NCBI RefSeq assembly: GCF_014678725.1
Contig: NZ_CP061497.1
Coordinates: 558,001 to 622,000, forward strand
Reading direction: 5' to 3'
Source: Thermomonas sp. XSG
GTDB taxonomy: Bacteria > Pseudomonadota > Gammaproteobacteria > Xanthomonadales > Xanthomonadaceae
Length of the DNA stretch: 64,000 nucleotides
Below, one piece after another: positions 36,785 through 46,490 of the stretch. Every line of letters starts with the position of its first letter. The stretch's first letter is position 1. The position numbers were made by a program, and so were the translations under genes. Below the pieces are notes generated by a model. The model was not told the origin of the DNA. It ran no database searches and saw nothing but the letters and a program-made list of their open reading frames with translations.

Positions 36785-38506
36785 TTACGGCTGCGGCAGC
36801 ACGGCTGCCCTGCCTTCCGGATAGCGCGGGTCGCTGCCGCCGCGCAGGAGGTTGCCGGCGCGCACCCACTCCACCGTCTGCAGGTTGCCCCAGACGTGGC
36901 TGGAACCGCGCCCGCCTTCGGCTTCCGACGGCGGCAGCTCGACGGTGTGGCCCATCGCCCGCAATGCAGCCGCCGCTTCCGCGGAAATCGCCCCCGGCTC
37001 GGCGCCGATCACGTCCGGCAGCCACTGGTGGTGGTAACGCGGCAGCGCGGCGACCTGCTGCGCATCCAGCCCGGCGTCGTAGCCGAGGATGCCCAGCAAC
37101 ACCATGGTGATGATGCGGCTGCCACCCGGCGTACCAAGCACCACCACCCGATCCTTCGATTCCATGAAGGTCGGCGTCATCGAGCTGAGCATGCGCTTGC
37201 CGGGCTTCGGCGCGTTGGCTTCATAGCCCATGACCCCGAAGGCGTTGGGCGTCCCCGGCTTGAGGGCGAAGTCGTCCATCTCGTTGTTGAGCAGGACACC
37301 GGTTCCGGGCGGGACCAGCCCGGAACCGAACAGCAGGTTCACGGTCTGGGTGGCGGCCACGCGGTTGCCGTCGGCGTCGATGATCGAGAAATGGGTGGTT
37401 TCCTCGTCTTCCAGCGGCGTGGGCTGGCCGGACAGCAGGTTGCTGGGGGTGGCCTTGGCCGGGTTGATGGTGGCGCGCAGCCCGGCGGCGTAGTCGGCGC
37501 TGGTCAGCAGGCGCTGCGGCACCTGCACGAAATCGGGATCGCCGAGGTAGAAAGTGCGGTCGCGGAATGCGCGGCGCATCGATTCCACCACCAGGTGCAC
37601 GCGCTCGGCCTCCGGCATCGCCTTGAGGTCGTAGGGTTCGAGAATCTGCAGCATCTGCGCCAGCGCAATGCCACCCGAGGACACCGGCGGCGCGGTGGTG
37701 ATGTCCCAGTCGTGGTAGCGGAAGCGGATCGGTTCGCGCTCCTTCACCTGGTAGCCGGCCAGCTCGTCCAGCCGCCACTGCCCGCCCTGCGCGTTGACGC
37801 CGGCCACCAGCTTCTTCGCGGTGGTGCCGCGGTAGAAGCCATCGAAGCCCTGCGCGGCCAGCCGCTGCAGGGTGGCGGCCAGGTCGGGCTGGCGCAGCAG
37901 GTCGCCTTCGGCAATCGGCTTGCCGTTCGGCGAGAACACCGCGCGGGTGCCGGGATAGCGGTCCATCACCTTGCGCTTGGCCGCATAGCCGCGCGCCATC
38001 CGCCCGTACACGGGGAAACCGTCGCGGGCGATCCGGATGGCCGGTGCCAGCGACTGCGACAGCGGCAGGCGGCCGTATTTTTCCGCCACGTGCACCAGCA
38101 TCGCTGGCAAGCCGGGGATGCCGGCCGCCCACGGCCCGTTCTGGGCACGGTCGGGGTCGAGCTTGCCGTCCTTGTCGAGGAAGCGGTCGGGCGTGGCCGA
38201 GGCGGGCGAGGTTTCGCGCGCATCCACGAACACGTCGCGCCCGCTCCGGGCGTCATGCAGTAGCCACAAGCCGCCGCCGCCCAGCCCCGAACTGATCGGC
38301 TCGACCACCGACAATGCGGCCGATACCGCCACCGCCGCGTCGAAGGCGTTGCCGCCCTTGCCGATCACCTCGATGCCGGCGTCGGTGGCCAGCGTGTGTG
38401 CGGAAGCGATCACGGCGCCGGGCGGATGGGTGGCCGGGTCGGCGGGAGCCGCAGTTGCCACCAATGGCAGCAGCAGGACGAACAGCATCGACGCGAAACG
38501 CTTCAT
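36785..38506 (-). CDS. ggt: Periplasmic gamma-glutamyltransferase
   Basis: 573 residues with a signal peptide (cleavage near ATAAP, residue 20). It hydrolyses or transfers the gamma-glutamyl group of glutathione. The autoprocessing nucleophile is Thr370 at the start of TTHFSIID, which begins the small subunit. Other motifs are GKGGNAFDAAVAVSAALSVVEPISSGLGGGG, NNEMDDF, LSSMTPT and LGTPGGSRI. Its start codon overlaps the stop of the ferredoxin gene (ATGA), so translation of the two is coupled. Confidence 0.96.
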   Translation of the reverse strand: MKRFASMLFVLLLPLVATAAPADPATHPPGAVIASAHTLATDAGIEVIGKGGNAFDAAVAVSAALSVVEPISSGLGGGGLWLLHDARSGRDVFVDARETSPASATPDRFLDKDGKLDPDRAQNGPWAAGIPGLPAMLVHVAEKYGRLPLSQSLAPAIRIARDGFPVYGRMARGYAAKRKVMDRYPGTRAVFSPNGKPIAEGDLLRQPDLAATLQRLAAQGFDGFYRGTTAKKLVAGVNAQGGQWRLDELAGYQVKEREPIRFRYHDWDITTAPPVSSGGIALAQMLQILEPYDLKAMPEAERVHLVVESMRRAFRDRTFYLGDPDFVQVPQRLLTSADYAAGLRATINPAKATPSNLLSGQPTPLEDEETTHFSIIDADGNRVAATQTVNLLFGSGLVPPGTGVLLNNEMDDFALKPGTPNAFGVMGYEANAPKPGKRMLSSMTPTFMESKDRVVVLGTPGGSRIITMVLLGILGYDAGLDAQQVAALPRYHHQWLPDVIGAEPGAISAEAAAALRAMGHTVELPPSEAEGGRGSSHVWGNLQTVEWVRAGNLLRGGSDPRYPEGRAAVLPQP

Positions 38507-38763
38507 TCGGTGACTCCTTGGGCACGCAACTGGAACAGCTTGGCCAGCAGTTGTTCCTGTGATTCCGGATGCTCCGGGTCGGGGTCGATGCATTCCACCG
38601 GACAGACCGCCACGCACTGCGGCTCGTCGAAATGGCCCACGCACTCGGTGCAGAGACCGGGGTCGATCACGTAGATCTCCGGCCCCATCGAGATCGCCTT
38701 GTTCGGACAGACTGGTTCGCAGACGTCGCAATTGACGCAAAGCTCGTTGATTTTCAGCGACAT
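38503..38763 (-). CDS. YfhL-family 2[4Fe-4S] ferredoxin
   Basis: 86 residues. It carries two cluster motifs, CVNCDVCEPVCPNKA and the extended CTECVGHFDEPQCVAVCPVECI, where the second has the insertion typical of YfhL/Alvin-type ferredoxins, followed by a C-terminal helix. It is a low-potential electron carrier. Start 38763 (MSLKINELC) fits family length. It overlaps ggt by four bases. Confidence 0.95.
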   Translation of the reverse strand: MSLKINELCVNCDVCEPVCPNKAISMGPEIYVIDPGLCTECVGHFDEPQCVAVCPVECIDPDPEHPESQEQLLAKLFQLRAQGVTE

Positions 38764-38792
38764 CGCCTGGGGACCGCCGTTTCTTGCGGAGG

Positions 38793-38818
38793 GCCCGCCG
38801 CCGCGCAAGGCGGCGGGC
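38793..38818 (-). terminator. GC hairpin before ferredoxin gene
   Basis: A 10-bp perfect stem (GCCCGCCGCC/GGCGGCGGGC) with a 6-base loop in the 90-base gap between the lipoprotein gene and the ferredoxin gene. No U-tract follows, so it may attenuate or stabilise rather than terminate. Confidence 0.3.
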
Positions 38819-38853
38819 ACGGGCGCACGGCCGTGAAGCCGGCGCCGGGACCG

Positions 38854-39342
38854 TTACTTCGCTTCTTCGAAGATGTAGTTCACGCCAGCCGGCTCGACCG
38901 CCGCCTTGACCCGCTCACCCAGGATCGGCGTGCCGATGAAGACGACCTTGACGCCCTTCATGGTGCCCGGCGCGACCTGCTTGAACGCGGTCTCGATCAT
39001 CTCGACTTCCTTCTCCGGCGCCGGCGAGGCGAACACCAGCATGTTGCCCTCGGTGATGCCGCGCCCCAGGTCCTGCTCCAGCTTCTCCAGCTGGCGCTCG
39101 TACTTGCCGCCGAAATCCTCGGTGTCGTTCTTGGGCAGGAAATACACGAACGGGCTGTTGGTGATGCCACCCATGTGCGGGGTCAGCTTGTACTGCAGGT
39201 AGGGCACCCAGTCCTTCTGGTCACCGCTGGCCGGCAGCGGAACGGCGGCAACGGCTTCGGTCTTGGGGGCTTCTTCCTTCTTGCACGCGGTGAACGGCAG
39301 CGCAAGGCAGGCGACGACGAGCAGACGGGACAACATGTTCAT
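38854..39342 (-). CDS. Conserved hypothetical lipoprotein
   Basis: 162 residues with a lipoprotein signal (MNMLSRLLVVACLALPFTAC, Cys20 followed by KK). The mature part is small and charged: DWVPYLQYKLTPHMGGITNSPFVYFLPKNDTEDFGGKYERQLEKLEQDLGRGITEGNMLVFASPAPEKEVEMIETAFKQV, then a strand-rich end (GVKVVFIGTPILGERVKAAVEPAGVNYIFEEAK). I do not recognise the family. It lies 59 bases after coaD on the same strand. Confidence 0.75.
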   Translation of the reverse strand: MNMLSRLLVVACLALPFTACKKEEAPKTEAVAAVPLPASGDQKDWVPYLQYKLTPHMGGITNSPFVYFLPKNDTEDFGGKYERQLEKLEQDLGRGITEGNMLVFASPAPEKEVEMIETAFKQVAPGTMKGVKVVFIGTPILGERVKAAVEPAGVNYIFEEAK

Positions 39343-39401
39343 GGGCTTTTCCCCGGGCATGGCAGTGGCGATGGATACAACGTCGGTGTGCGGCGCGCGG
39401 A

Positions 39402-40521
<1,120 letters not shown>

Positions 40522-40581
40522 CGGGGCTGACGGGGGGCGGGTGCTAACATGGCCGCCATTCTCCGACATTCCCACGGCCTC

Positions 40582-41688
40582 ATGGTCAGCTGGTTCCGCC
40601 GCAAGAAACCCGACGCGCAAACCCCCACGCCGGAAGCGGCCCAGCCCCCCGTTCCCCCTGTCGCCGCGACCGAGGCCCCGCTGGATGCAGGGTTGCCGCC
40701 GCTGCCGGAACCCGAGGTTGTCGACCTTGCGGTTGCCGAAGCTGCGCATGCTGAACCCGCGGCTGCCGGCAAGCCCGGCTGGCGCGAACGACTGCGCGGC
40801 AGCACCTTCGCCCGTAGCTTCAGTGGCCTGTTCTCGCGCAACCCCAAGCTCGACGACGAGCTGCTGGACGAAATCGAAACCGCCCTGCTCACCGCCGACG
40901 TCGGCGTGACCGCCAGCACCGCGCTGGTGGAGTCGCTGCGCAAGCGCATGAAGGCGCGCGAGTTCGCCGATGCCAACGCGCTGCTGCAGGCGCTGCGCGC
41001 CGACCTGGTCGCGCTGCTGGTGCCGGTGGCGCAGCCGCTGCGCATCGACGCGACGAAGAAACCCTTCGTGCTGCTGACCATCGGCGTCAATGGCGTCGGC
41101 AAGACCACCACCATCGGCAAGCTGGCGCGCCGCTACAAGGATGAGGGCCGCAGCCTGATGCTGGCGGCCGGCGATACCTTCCGCGCCGCCGCGGTCGCAC
41201 AGCTGCAGGCCTGGGGCGAGCGCAACGGCGTGGCGGTGGTCGCGCAGGGCCAGAATGCGGACGCCGCCTCGGTGGCGTTCGATGCGCTGCAGGCGGCTAA
41301 ATCGCGCGGTGTGGACGTACTGATCGCCGACACCGCCGGCCGCCTGCACACCCAGGGCGGACTGATGGATGAACTCGCCAAAGTCGCGCGCGTGCTGCGC
41401 AAGCTGGACCCTGAGGCGCCGCATGAAGTGCTGATGGTGATCGACGGCACCACCGGCCAGAACGCGATCAACCAGGTGCGCAAGTTCAACGAGAAGATCA
41501 CGGTGACTGGCCTGGTGGTCACCAAGCTCGATGGCACCGCCAAGGGCGGCGTGGTGTTCGCGCTGGCCCGCGAGTTCGGCATCCCGATCCGCTACGCCGG
41601 CATCGGCGAGCGCCCGGAGGACCTGCGGGTGTTCGATGCCGAGGCGTTCGTCGATGCGCTGCTGCCCGCCGAACTGGGGCGGGCCTGA
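40582..41688 (+). CDS. ftsY: Signal recognition particle receptor FtsY
   Basis: 368 residues. A Pro/Ala/Glu-rich acidic N-terminal region (to about residue 60) precedes the NG domain: N domain LDDELLDEIETALLTADVGV, G1 GVNGVGKTTTIGKLA, DTFRAAAVAQL, G3 DTAGR, G4 TKLDGTAKGG and the C-terminal YAGIGERPEDLRVFDAEAFVDALL. It docks ribosome-SRP complexes at the membrane. The start MVSWFRRKKP at 40582 is typical; an ATG 33 bases upstream is less likely. Confidence 0.97.
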   Translation: MVSWFRRKKPDAQTPTPEAAQPPVPPVAATEAPLDAGLPPLPEPEVVDLAVAEAAHAEPAAAGKPGWRERLRGSTFARSFSGLFSRNPKLDDELLDEIETALLTADVGVTASTALVESLRKRMKAREFADANALLQALRADLVALLVPVAQPLRIDATKKPFVLLTIGVNGVGKTTTIGKLARRYKDEGRSLMLAAGDTFRAAAVAQLQAWGERNGVAVVAQGQNADAASVAFDALQAAKSRGVDVLIADTAGRLHTQGGLMDELAKVARVLRKLDPEAPHEVLMVIDGTTGQNAINQVRKFNEKITVTGLVVTKLDGTAKGGVVFALAREFGIPIRYAGIGERPEDLRVFDAEAFVDALLPAELGRA

Positions 41689-41755
41689 CCCGGCCGCGTG
41701 CGCCGGTGCGCACGCCCGCGCGGCGTGAACGGCCGATGCCACATGATGGGGCGCG

Positions 41756-43054
41756 ATGGACGACACCGCTGACCCGATGAAGCGCACTCCGGACGCGGCC
41801 CCGCGCAGGACCCTGCCGCGACGGCTGCTGCGCGGCGCCGTGATCGTCATCGCCGTACTGCTTGGCCTGCTTTTGCTGGCGGGCTGGCTGCTGCAACCCA
41901 AGCGCGCGGGCGCGACGCTGCTGTCGCTGGCCGGCGATGCGCTGGGCCTGCAACTGCGCGCGCAGGACATCGACTACCGCCTGCGCGGCACGCCACAGCT
42001 GGTGCTGCGCGAGGTGGAAGTCAGGCGGCCCGGCGACACCGCCGCGCTGCTGCACGCACGGCGCGTGTTCGTCTCGCTGCCATGGCGCACCCTGCGCACC
42101 CGAGGCGCCGAGCTGACCGTGCAGCGGATCGAGCTGGATGCGCCGGTGCTGGACCTCCCTGCCCTGCAGCGCTGGCTGGCCGCGCGCCCGCCCAGCGGAA
42201 AAACCCGCATTCCGGCGCTAACCGACGGCCTGCGCGTGCGCGACGGCCGCATCGACAACGACGACTGGCGCATCGACGGCCTCGCCATCGACCTGCCCTC
42301 GCTGCATCCGCAGCGTCCGATGCGCGCGCAGCTGCGCGGGCGCTACCTCGATGCACCGCTTTCCATCCCCGCCGACCTCGCTATCGCCGTCGCCCATCCG
42401 CAGCGCCTGCTGGACGGCGCGCCCACCGGCGTGGCTGGCGTCGGCACGCTGACGCTGGCCGGCGCCGACTGGCGGGTCCCTGCGCAGGTGTTCCTGGCGG
42501 GGCCGCTGCGGCTGGGCAAGGATTCCGCGCTGATGAAGCCGGCCAGGGTCGGCATCGCTGCGCGCTATCTGTCCGGTTCCACCATCGCGCCGTTCCGGCT
42601 TGGCCTGCACGGGCCGATGGCGTTCAACAACGCGATCTGGCGCTTCGTGCCGGTGACGGTGGTGCTGGAAGGCGACGGCCCGGTGCCGGATGCACGCGCA
42701 CACGGCAGCGTGTCGGTGGGGCGGCGCCTGCGCCTGCATCTGGACGGCGCGCTGGTCGCCTGGCCACAAAGCTGGCCCGCACTGCCGCCGCCGCTGTCCG
42801 GATCCACCTCGCCGCTGCCGTTCGCGCTGGACTACAACGGCGCGATGGCGTTTTCTGACGCGGCTTCGCTGGCCCTGCACCGCGACGCCACCTCGCTGGA
42901 CGCGCGCTTCCGCCTGCCAGAGGTGCTGGCATGGCTGGACGCGGGCAGCGACGGCTCCCCGCTGCCGCCGCTGGCTGGGACGCTGTCCACACCCAGGGTC
43001 GAAATCGCGGGTGCGACGCTGGAAGGCGTGGAAGTCGAGCTGGGCGAAGAATGA
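41756..43054 (+). CDS. AsmA-like single-pass membrane protein
   Basis: 432 residues. One N-terminal membrane helix (about 26-46; LLRGAVIVIAVLLGLLLLAGWLLQP) is followed by a periplasmic beta-rich domain with AsmA-like repeats (LQLRAQDIDYRLRGTPQLVLREVEVRRPGD, ALTDGLRVRDGRIDNDDWRIDGLAIDLP). AsmA-type proteins span the periplasm and are linked to lipid transport between membranes; this one is short. The start may be 41756 or the ATG at 41777. The stop overlaps the mutY start (ATGA). Confidence 0.7.
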   Translation: MDDTADPMKRTPDAAPRRTLPRRLLRGAVIVIAVLLGLLLLAGWLLQPKRAGATLLSLAGDALGLQLRAQDIDYRLRGTPQLVLREVEVRRPGDTAALLHARRVFVSLPWRTLRTRGAELTVQRIELDAPVLDLPALQRWLAARPPSGKTRIPALTDGLRVRDGRIDNDDWRIDGLAIDLPSLHPQRPMRAQLRGRYLDAPLSIPADLAIAVAHPQRLLDGAPTGVAGVGTLTLAGADWRVPAQVFLAGPLRLGKDSALMKPARVGIAARYLSGSTIAPFRLGLHGPMAFNNAIWRFVPVTVVLEGDGPVPDARAHGSVSVGRRLRLHLDGALVAWPQSWPALPPPLSGSTSPLPFALDYNGAMAFSDAASLALHRDATSLDARFRLPEVLAWLDAGSDGSPLPPLAGTLSTPRVEIAGATLEGVEVELGEE

Positions 43055-44184
43055 GCGCGCGCACTTCAATCGCCCCGGGTCGATCCGGCCGCCACCCGGC
43101 AGCCGACCCTTCGCCCGCACAGCCAGCGCACAGCCTCGACCACGGCGAAGTCGCCGCACGCCTGCTGGCATGGTTCGACCGCCATGGCCGGGTCGACCTG
43201 CCCTGGCAGCATCCGCGCACGCCCTATCGGGTCTGGCTGAGCGAGATCATGCTGCAGCAGACGCAGGTGTCGGTGGTGACGGGCTACTTCAACCGCTTCG
43301 TCAGCGCCCTGCCCGACCTGCCGACGCTGGCGCGTGCATCGCAGGACGAGGTGCTGGCGCTGTGGTCCGGGCTTGGTTACTACGCCCGCGCGCGCAACCT
43401 GCACGCCACCGCGAAGCTGTGCATGGAGCGACACGGCGGCGACCTGCCGCGCGACCTCGATGCGCTCATCGCACTGCCCGGCATCGGCCGCAGCACCGCC
43501 GGCGCCATCCTGACGCAGGCATGGAACGACCGCGCCCCGATCCTCGACGGCAACGTGAAACGCGTGCTGTGCCGGCTGTTCGGCATCGACGGCTGGCCGG
43601 GCACGCCCGCGGTAGAAAAGAAACTGTGGTCGATCGCCGCCGCCCTGCTGCCGCAGGCGCGCCTTGCCGACTGGACCCAGGCGCAGATGGATTTCGGTGC
43701 CACCCTGTGCACCCGCGCCAGTCCCGCCTGCGCGATCTGCCCGCTGCAGGACGTCTGCGTGGCCCGCCGCGAAGGCCGCATCGCCGAGCTGCCGACGGCC
43801 AAGCCGGGCAAGCAACTGCCGCAGCGGGAAACCCAGATGCTCATCGCGCAGGACCCCGAAGGCCGCGTGCTGCTGTGGCGACGGCCGCCGACCGGCATCT
43901 GGGCATCGCTGTGGTCGCTGCCGCAGCATGAGGACGCCGACGAGGCGCAGGCATGGTTCGACCGCCACCTTGACGGCGACTTCGCCAGCGCGCGCGCCCT
44001 GCCTGCGCTGGAACACGGCTTCACCCACTTCCGCCTGCGCATCCACCCGTGGCTGATCGCCGTCAACGGCCCGCACGCGGCCATCGGCGATAATGCCGGC
44101 CTGCGCTGGACAAGCCGCGCGGAACTCGCCGCGATCGGCCTGCCCGCGCCGGTGCGCAAACTGCTTCAGGAGCGAACGGAATGA
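43051..44184 (+). CDS. mutY: A/G-specific adenine glycosylase MutY
   Basis: 377 residues. It removes adenine mispaired with 8-oxoguanine. The catalytic Glu is in [10 protein letters not shown], the helix-hairpin-helix is [12 protein letters not shown], the catalytic Asp is in PILDGNVKR and the [4Fe-4S] motif is C-x6-C-x2-C-x5-C ([17 protein letters not shown]). The C-terminal NUDIX-like domain reads the 8-oxoG. The ATG at 43051 overlaps the preceding stop; the first 25 residues are a variable extension. Confidence 0.97.
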   Translation: MSARTSIAPGRSGRHPAADPSPAQPAHSLDHGEVAARLLAWFDRHGRVDLPWQHPRTPYRVWLSEIMLQQTQVSVVTGYFNRFVSALPDLPTLARASQDEVLALWSGLGYYARARNLHATAKLCMERHGGDLPRDLDALIALPGIGRSTAGAILTQAWNDRAPILDGNVKRVLCRLFGIDGWPGTPAVEKKLWSIAAALLPQARLADWTQAQMDFGATLCTRASPACAICPLQDVCVARREGRIAELPTAKPGKQLPQRETQMLIAQDPEGRVLLWRRPPTGIWASLWSLPQHEDADEAQAWFDRHLDGDFASARALPALEHGFTHFRLRIHPWLIAVNGPHAAIGDNAGLRWTSRAELAAIGLPAPVRKLLQERTE

Positions 44185-44450
44185 CCCGCAAGGTGCACTG
44201 CGTGGTGGACGACATCGACACCGACGGACTGGATTTCCCGCCGTGGCCGGGCGAAGCCGGCAAGCGGGTCTTCAACGAGGTCGGCAAGCCGGCCTGGCAG
44301 CGCTGGCTGGCGCACCAGACCATGCTCATCAACGAGAACCGGATCTCGCCGATGAACCCCGAACACCGCGCCTTCCTCGAGGCGCAGATGGTGAAGTACC
44401 TGTTCGAAGGCGGCGCCGACAAGCCGCCGGGTTACATGCCCGAGGCCTGA
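44181..44450 (+). CDS. yggX: Fe(II)-trafficking protein YggX
   Basis: 89 residues with the conserved core [60 protein letters not shown]. Cys7, important in the family, is present. YggX protects iron-sulfur enzymes from oxidative damage and helps MutY in vivo in Salmonella. It overlaps mutY by four bases (ATGA), as in many gammaproteobacteria. Its 3' end overlaps the convergent DUF6491 gene by 19 bases. Confidence 0.96.
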   Translation: MTRKVHCVVDDIDTDGLDFPPWPGEAGKRVFNEVGKPAWQRWLAHQTMLINENRISPMNPEHRAFLEAQMVKYLFEGGADKPPGYMPEA

Positions 44451-44860
44451 GTCCCGGGCTTCTCGCGCAGCGACTTCTCGGCCGCCCGCAACGCCTTCAC
44501 GTCGACCGGGCGGATTTCCTGGATCAGGCAGCTGAGCTGGCTGCTGCCGGGGGCGACCACCTTGTCGAACCTGGACAGGGTCATGCCGCTGAAGGACGAC
44601 AGGCCGATGAATGGCGAGCCGCTGGTCCACTGCAGGCAGGGCCCGGACAGGCGCAGCAGCCAGCTTTCATTGGGACGCATCTGCAGGACCACATGCTGGT
44701 CGTCGATGCGATCCCAGCCCATCGGATCGAGGTAGCGGATCTGGTTCACCGGCGCGCCTGCGTGCTGCTGGTACAGGGCCAGTCGTTCGGTATCGCTGAG
44801 CCGGCCGGTCGCGCAGGCCGTCAGCCCGAGGGCGATTGCAGCGGCAATAATCGCTTTCAT
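44432..44860 (-). CDS. DUF6491-type lipoprotein
   Basis: 142 residues. The lipoprotein signal is [16 protein letters not shown] (Cys16). The mature part has [40 protein letters not shown] ... [17 protein letters not shown] ... [15 protein letters not shown], a pattern I associate with DUF6491 proteins of unknown function common in Xanthomonadaceae. Two cysteines in the mature part (PCLQW and SCLIQ) probably pair. The gene is convergent with yggX. Confidence 0.8.
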   Translation of the reverse strand: MKAIIAAAIALGLTACATGRLSDTERLALYQQHAGAPVNQIRYLDPMGWDRIDDQHVVLQMRPNESWLLRLSGPCLQWTSGSPFIGLSSFSGMTLSRFDKVVAPGSSQLSCLIQEIRPVDVKALRAAEKSLREKPGTQASGM

Positions 44861-44952
44861 GGCGTTCTCCTGACCAGTGGATACCCGCCATCATCATCCC
44901 CTGAAGCGGAACGCCTGCCTAACGGTCCGGCCGCCCCCGCGACGGAAATGGC

Positions 44953-44981
44953 TTGCCCAACTGCCCGGCGATCCGTATCAT
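44953..44981 (+). promoter_or_regulatory. Sigma70 promoter of tRNA-Phe
   Basis: The -35 is TTGCCC (44953-44958) and the -10 is TATCAT (44976-44981), with a 17-base spacer. The predicted start is about 15 bases before the tRNA. Confidence 0.65.
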
Positions 44982-45002
44982 GCGCGGCTCGCAACACAGC
45001 AT

Positions 45003-45078
45003 GGCTCGGTAGCTCAGTTGGTAGAGCAGGGGATTGAAAATCCCCGTGTCGGCGGTTCGATTCCGTCCCGAGCCACCA
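45003..45078 (+). tRNA. tRNA-Phe (GAA)
   Basis: A 76-base tRNA with a 7-bp acceptor stem (GGCTCGG with CCGAGCC), D loop AGCTCAGTTGGTAGAGC, anticodon GAA at 45036-45038, T loop GGTTCGATTCC and an encoded CCA. It is nearly identical to E. coli tRNA-Phe in the D and anticodon arms. Confidence 0.98.
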
Positions 45079-45082
45079 TTGC

Positions 45083-45113
45083 AACGCCCAGTCCCCACCA
45101 GACTGGGCGTTTT
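45083..45113 (+). terminator. Terminator of tRNA-Phe
   Basis: An 11-bp perfect stem (AACGCCCAGTC with GACTGGGCGTT), 7-base loop, then TT. Confidence 0.82.
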
Positions 45114-45159
45114 GCATTGTGGACACACCGGCACGATCCGCGCCGGAGCGAGGGCCGCC

Positions 45160-46296
45160 ATGACCGCCAGCAACCACCCCCTGCACGGCTGGGACAGCGA
45201 CCAGATCGCCCGCTACCGTCCGCGGCTCGAGGACGCCGACGTGGCCACGCTGCTGGCGCGCTTTCCGGACCTGCTCGGGCCCACCCGGATCCTCTGGCGC
45301 AGCCCGCGCCCGTTCTCGGCGGTAGCCCGGGTACAAACACCGGTGGGCGAGGTCTTCGTCAAGCGCCAGCACCGGTGCGTACGCACCCCCGTCGCGTTGG
45401 GCGAGGAGCATGCACTGCTCGCACATCTGCGCCGCCGCGACATCGCGGTTCCGCGGGTGCTGGCCGACGTCGACGGCATGACCGCCATCCCGATGGGCGA
45501 ATGGGTGTACGAAGTCCAGGCACCGGCCGCCGGCATCGACCTCTACCGCGACACCCCCTCATGGACACCGCTGCGCCAGCTCGGGCACGCCCGCCACGCC
45601 GGCCGCATGCTGGCGCGCCTGCACCAGGCCGCGGCGGACTTCGGTGCAATGCAGCGCAGTGCCACCCGGCTGGTCGCCCGCGATGACGCCCTGCGCGCAC
45701 CGGATCTGCATGCCGCGGTGGAATCGCAGTGGGCTTGGCGTCCGGGACTGGCGGCCTACCTCGCCGGCCGCGACGGCTGGCGCGGGGAGCTCGCCCCGCT
45801 CGCGGCGCGCCACCGCAGCCTGCAGCCGCGCCTCGCGGCGCTGCCGCGGCTGTGGACGCACGGCGACTGGCACGCCTCCAACCTCTGCTGGACCGACGCG
45901 GGTGACGACGCCGACGTGGCCACCGTGCTCGATTTCGGCCTGTGCGCGCCGACCTTCGCCCTGTACGACCTGGCCACCGCCATCGAGCGCAACGCCATCG
46001 CCTGGCTGCAGCTGGAGCGCGGCATGGAGGCGATCCATCCGGTAACGGCGCGGGAAGTGATCACCGGCTATGCCGAGGTGCTGCCGCTGTCGCAGGCGCA
46101 GCGCGACCTGCTCGCCGACCTGCTGCCGCTGGTGCACATCGATTTCGCACTGTCGGAAATCGATTGTTACCAAGGCGCGTTCGGCGCACGCACGCAGGCT
46201 GACCAGGCCTGGGGCAGCTTCCTGCTGGGCCACGCGGCCTGGTTCGAAACCGCGCCGGGACTGGCTTTGCTGGCGTCGATCCGCGACCCCGACTGA
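45160..46296 (+). CDS. APH-type phosphotransferase
   Basis: 378 residues of the aminoglycoside/choline-kinase superfamily. The catalytic loop is THGDWHASNLCW (Brenner-type HGDxxxxN) and the metal loop is VLDFGLCAPTFALYDLATAIERN. The N-lobe has VARVQTPVGEVFVKRQHR with the ATP-contacting Lys. The substrate is unknown. It ends 46 bases before a TPP riboswitch, and the ThiK thiamine kinase belongs to this superfamily, so thiamine phosphorylation is one testable idea; it is not under the riboswitch itself. The start at 45160 has a GGAG/GAGGG purine run upstream. Confidence 0.82.
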   Translation: MTASNHPLHGWDSDQIARYRPRLEDADVATLLARFPDLLGPTRILWRSPRPFSAVARVQTPVGEVFVKRQHRCVRTPVALGEEHALLAHLRRRDIAVPRVLADVDGMTAIPMGEWVYEVQAPAAGIDLYRDTPSWTPLRQLGHARHAGRMLARLHQAAADFGAMQRSATRLVARDDALRAPDLHAAVESQWAWRPGLAAYLAGRDGWRGELAPLAARHRSLQPRLAALPRLWTHGDWHASNLCWTDAGDDADVATVLDFGLCAPTFALYDLATAIERNAIAWLQLERGMEAIHPVTAREVITGYAEVLPLSQAQRDLLADLLPLVHIDFALSEIDCYQGAFGARTQADQAWGSFLLGHAAWFETAPGLALLASIRDPD

Positions 46297-46342
46297 GCCG
46301 ATGCTGGCCCGACTGCGGCCGTTCATGGTTCAATGTCGGGAG

Positions 46343-46419
46343 AAGCGGGGGTGCCCGGCGTTGCCGGGCTGAGAGAGTCCCTTGGAACCTGATCCGGTTT
46401 GCACCGGCGTAGGGAGCTT
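46343..46419 (+). ncRNA. TPP (thi-box) riboswitch
   Basis: The conserved thi-box elements are all present in order: GGGGTGCC, a P3-type GCCCGG/CCGGGC hairpin, CTGAGA, then CCTTGGAACCTGATCCGG and GCACCGGCGTAGGGA. A P1 pairing AAGC (46343-46346) with GCTT (46416-46419) closes it. The element senses thiamine pyrophosphate and normally turns off downstream genes, here the TonB receptor and the PnuC-family transporter. Confidence 0.96.
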
Positions 46420-46423
46420 GATT

Positions 46424-46475
46424 CGAACAGCCACGTCCCGTGCGTGCGGCTGTTCGCCGTCGCTTCGCTCTCCCT
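46424..46475 (+). promoter_or_regulatory. Possible expression platform of TPP riboswitch
   Basis: A perfect 9-bp hairpin (CGAACAGCC 46424-46432 with GGCTGTTCG 46448-46456) follows the aptamer. CTCCCT at 46470-46475 is complementary to AGGGAG at 46411-46416 in the aptamer's 3' strand, so the two structures could compete. There is no U-tract, which favours translational over transcriptional control. Confidence 0.4.
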
Positions 46476-46490
46476 CCTGAGACGACGACG

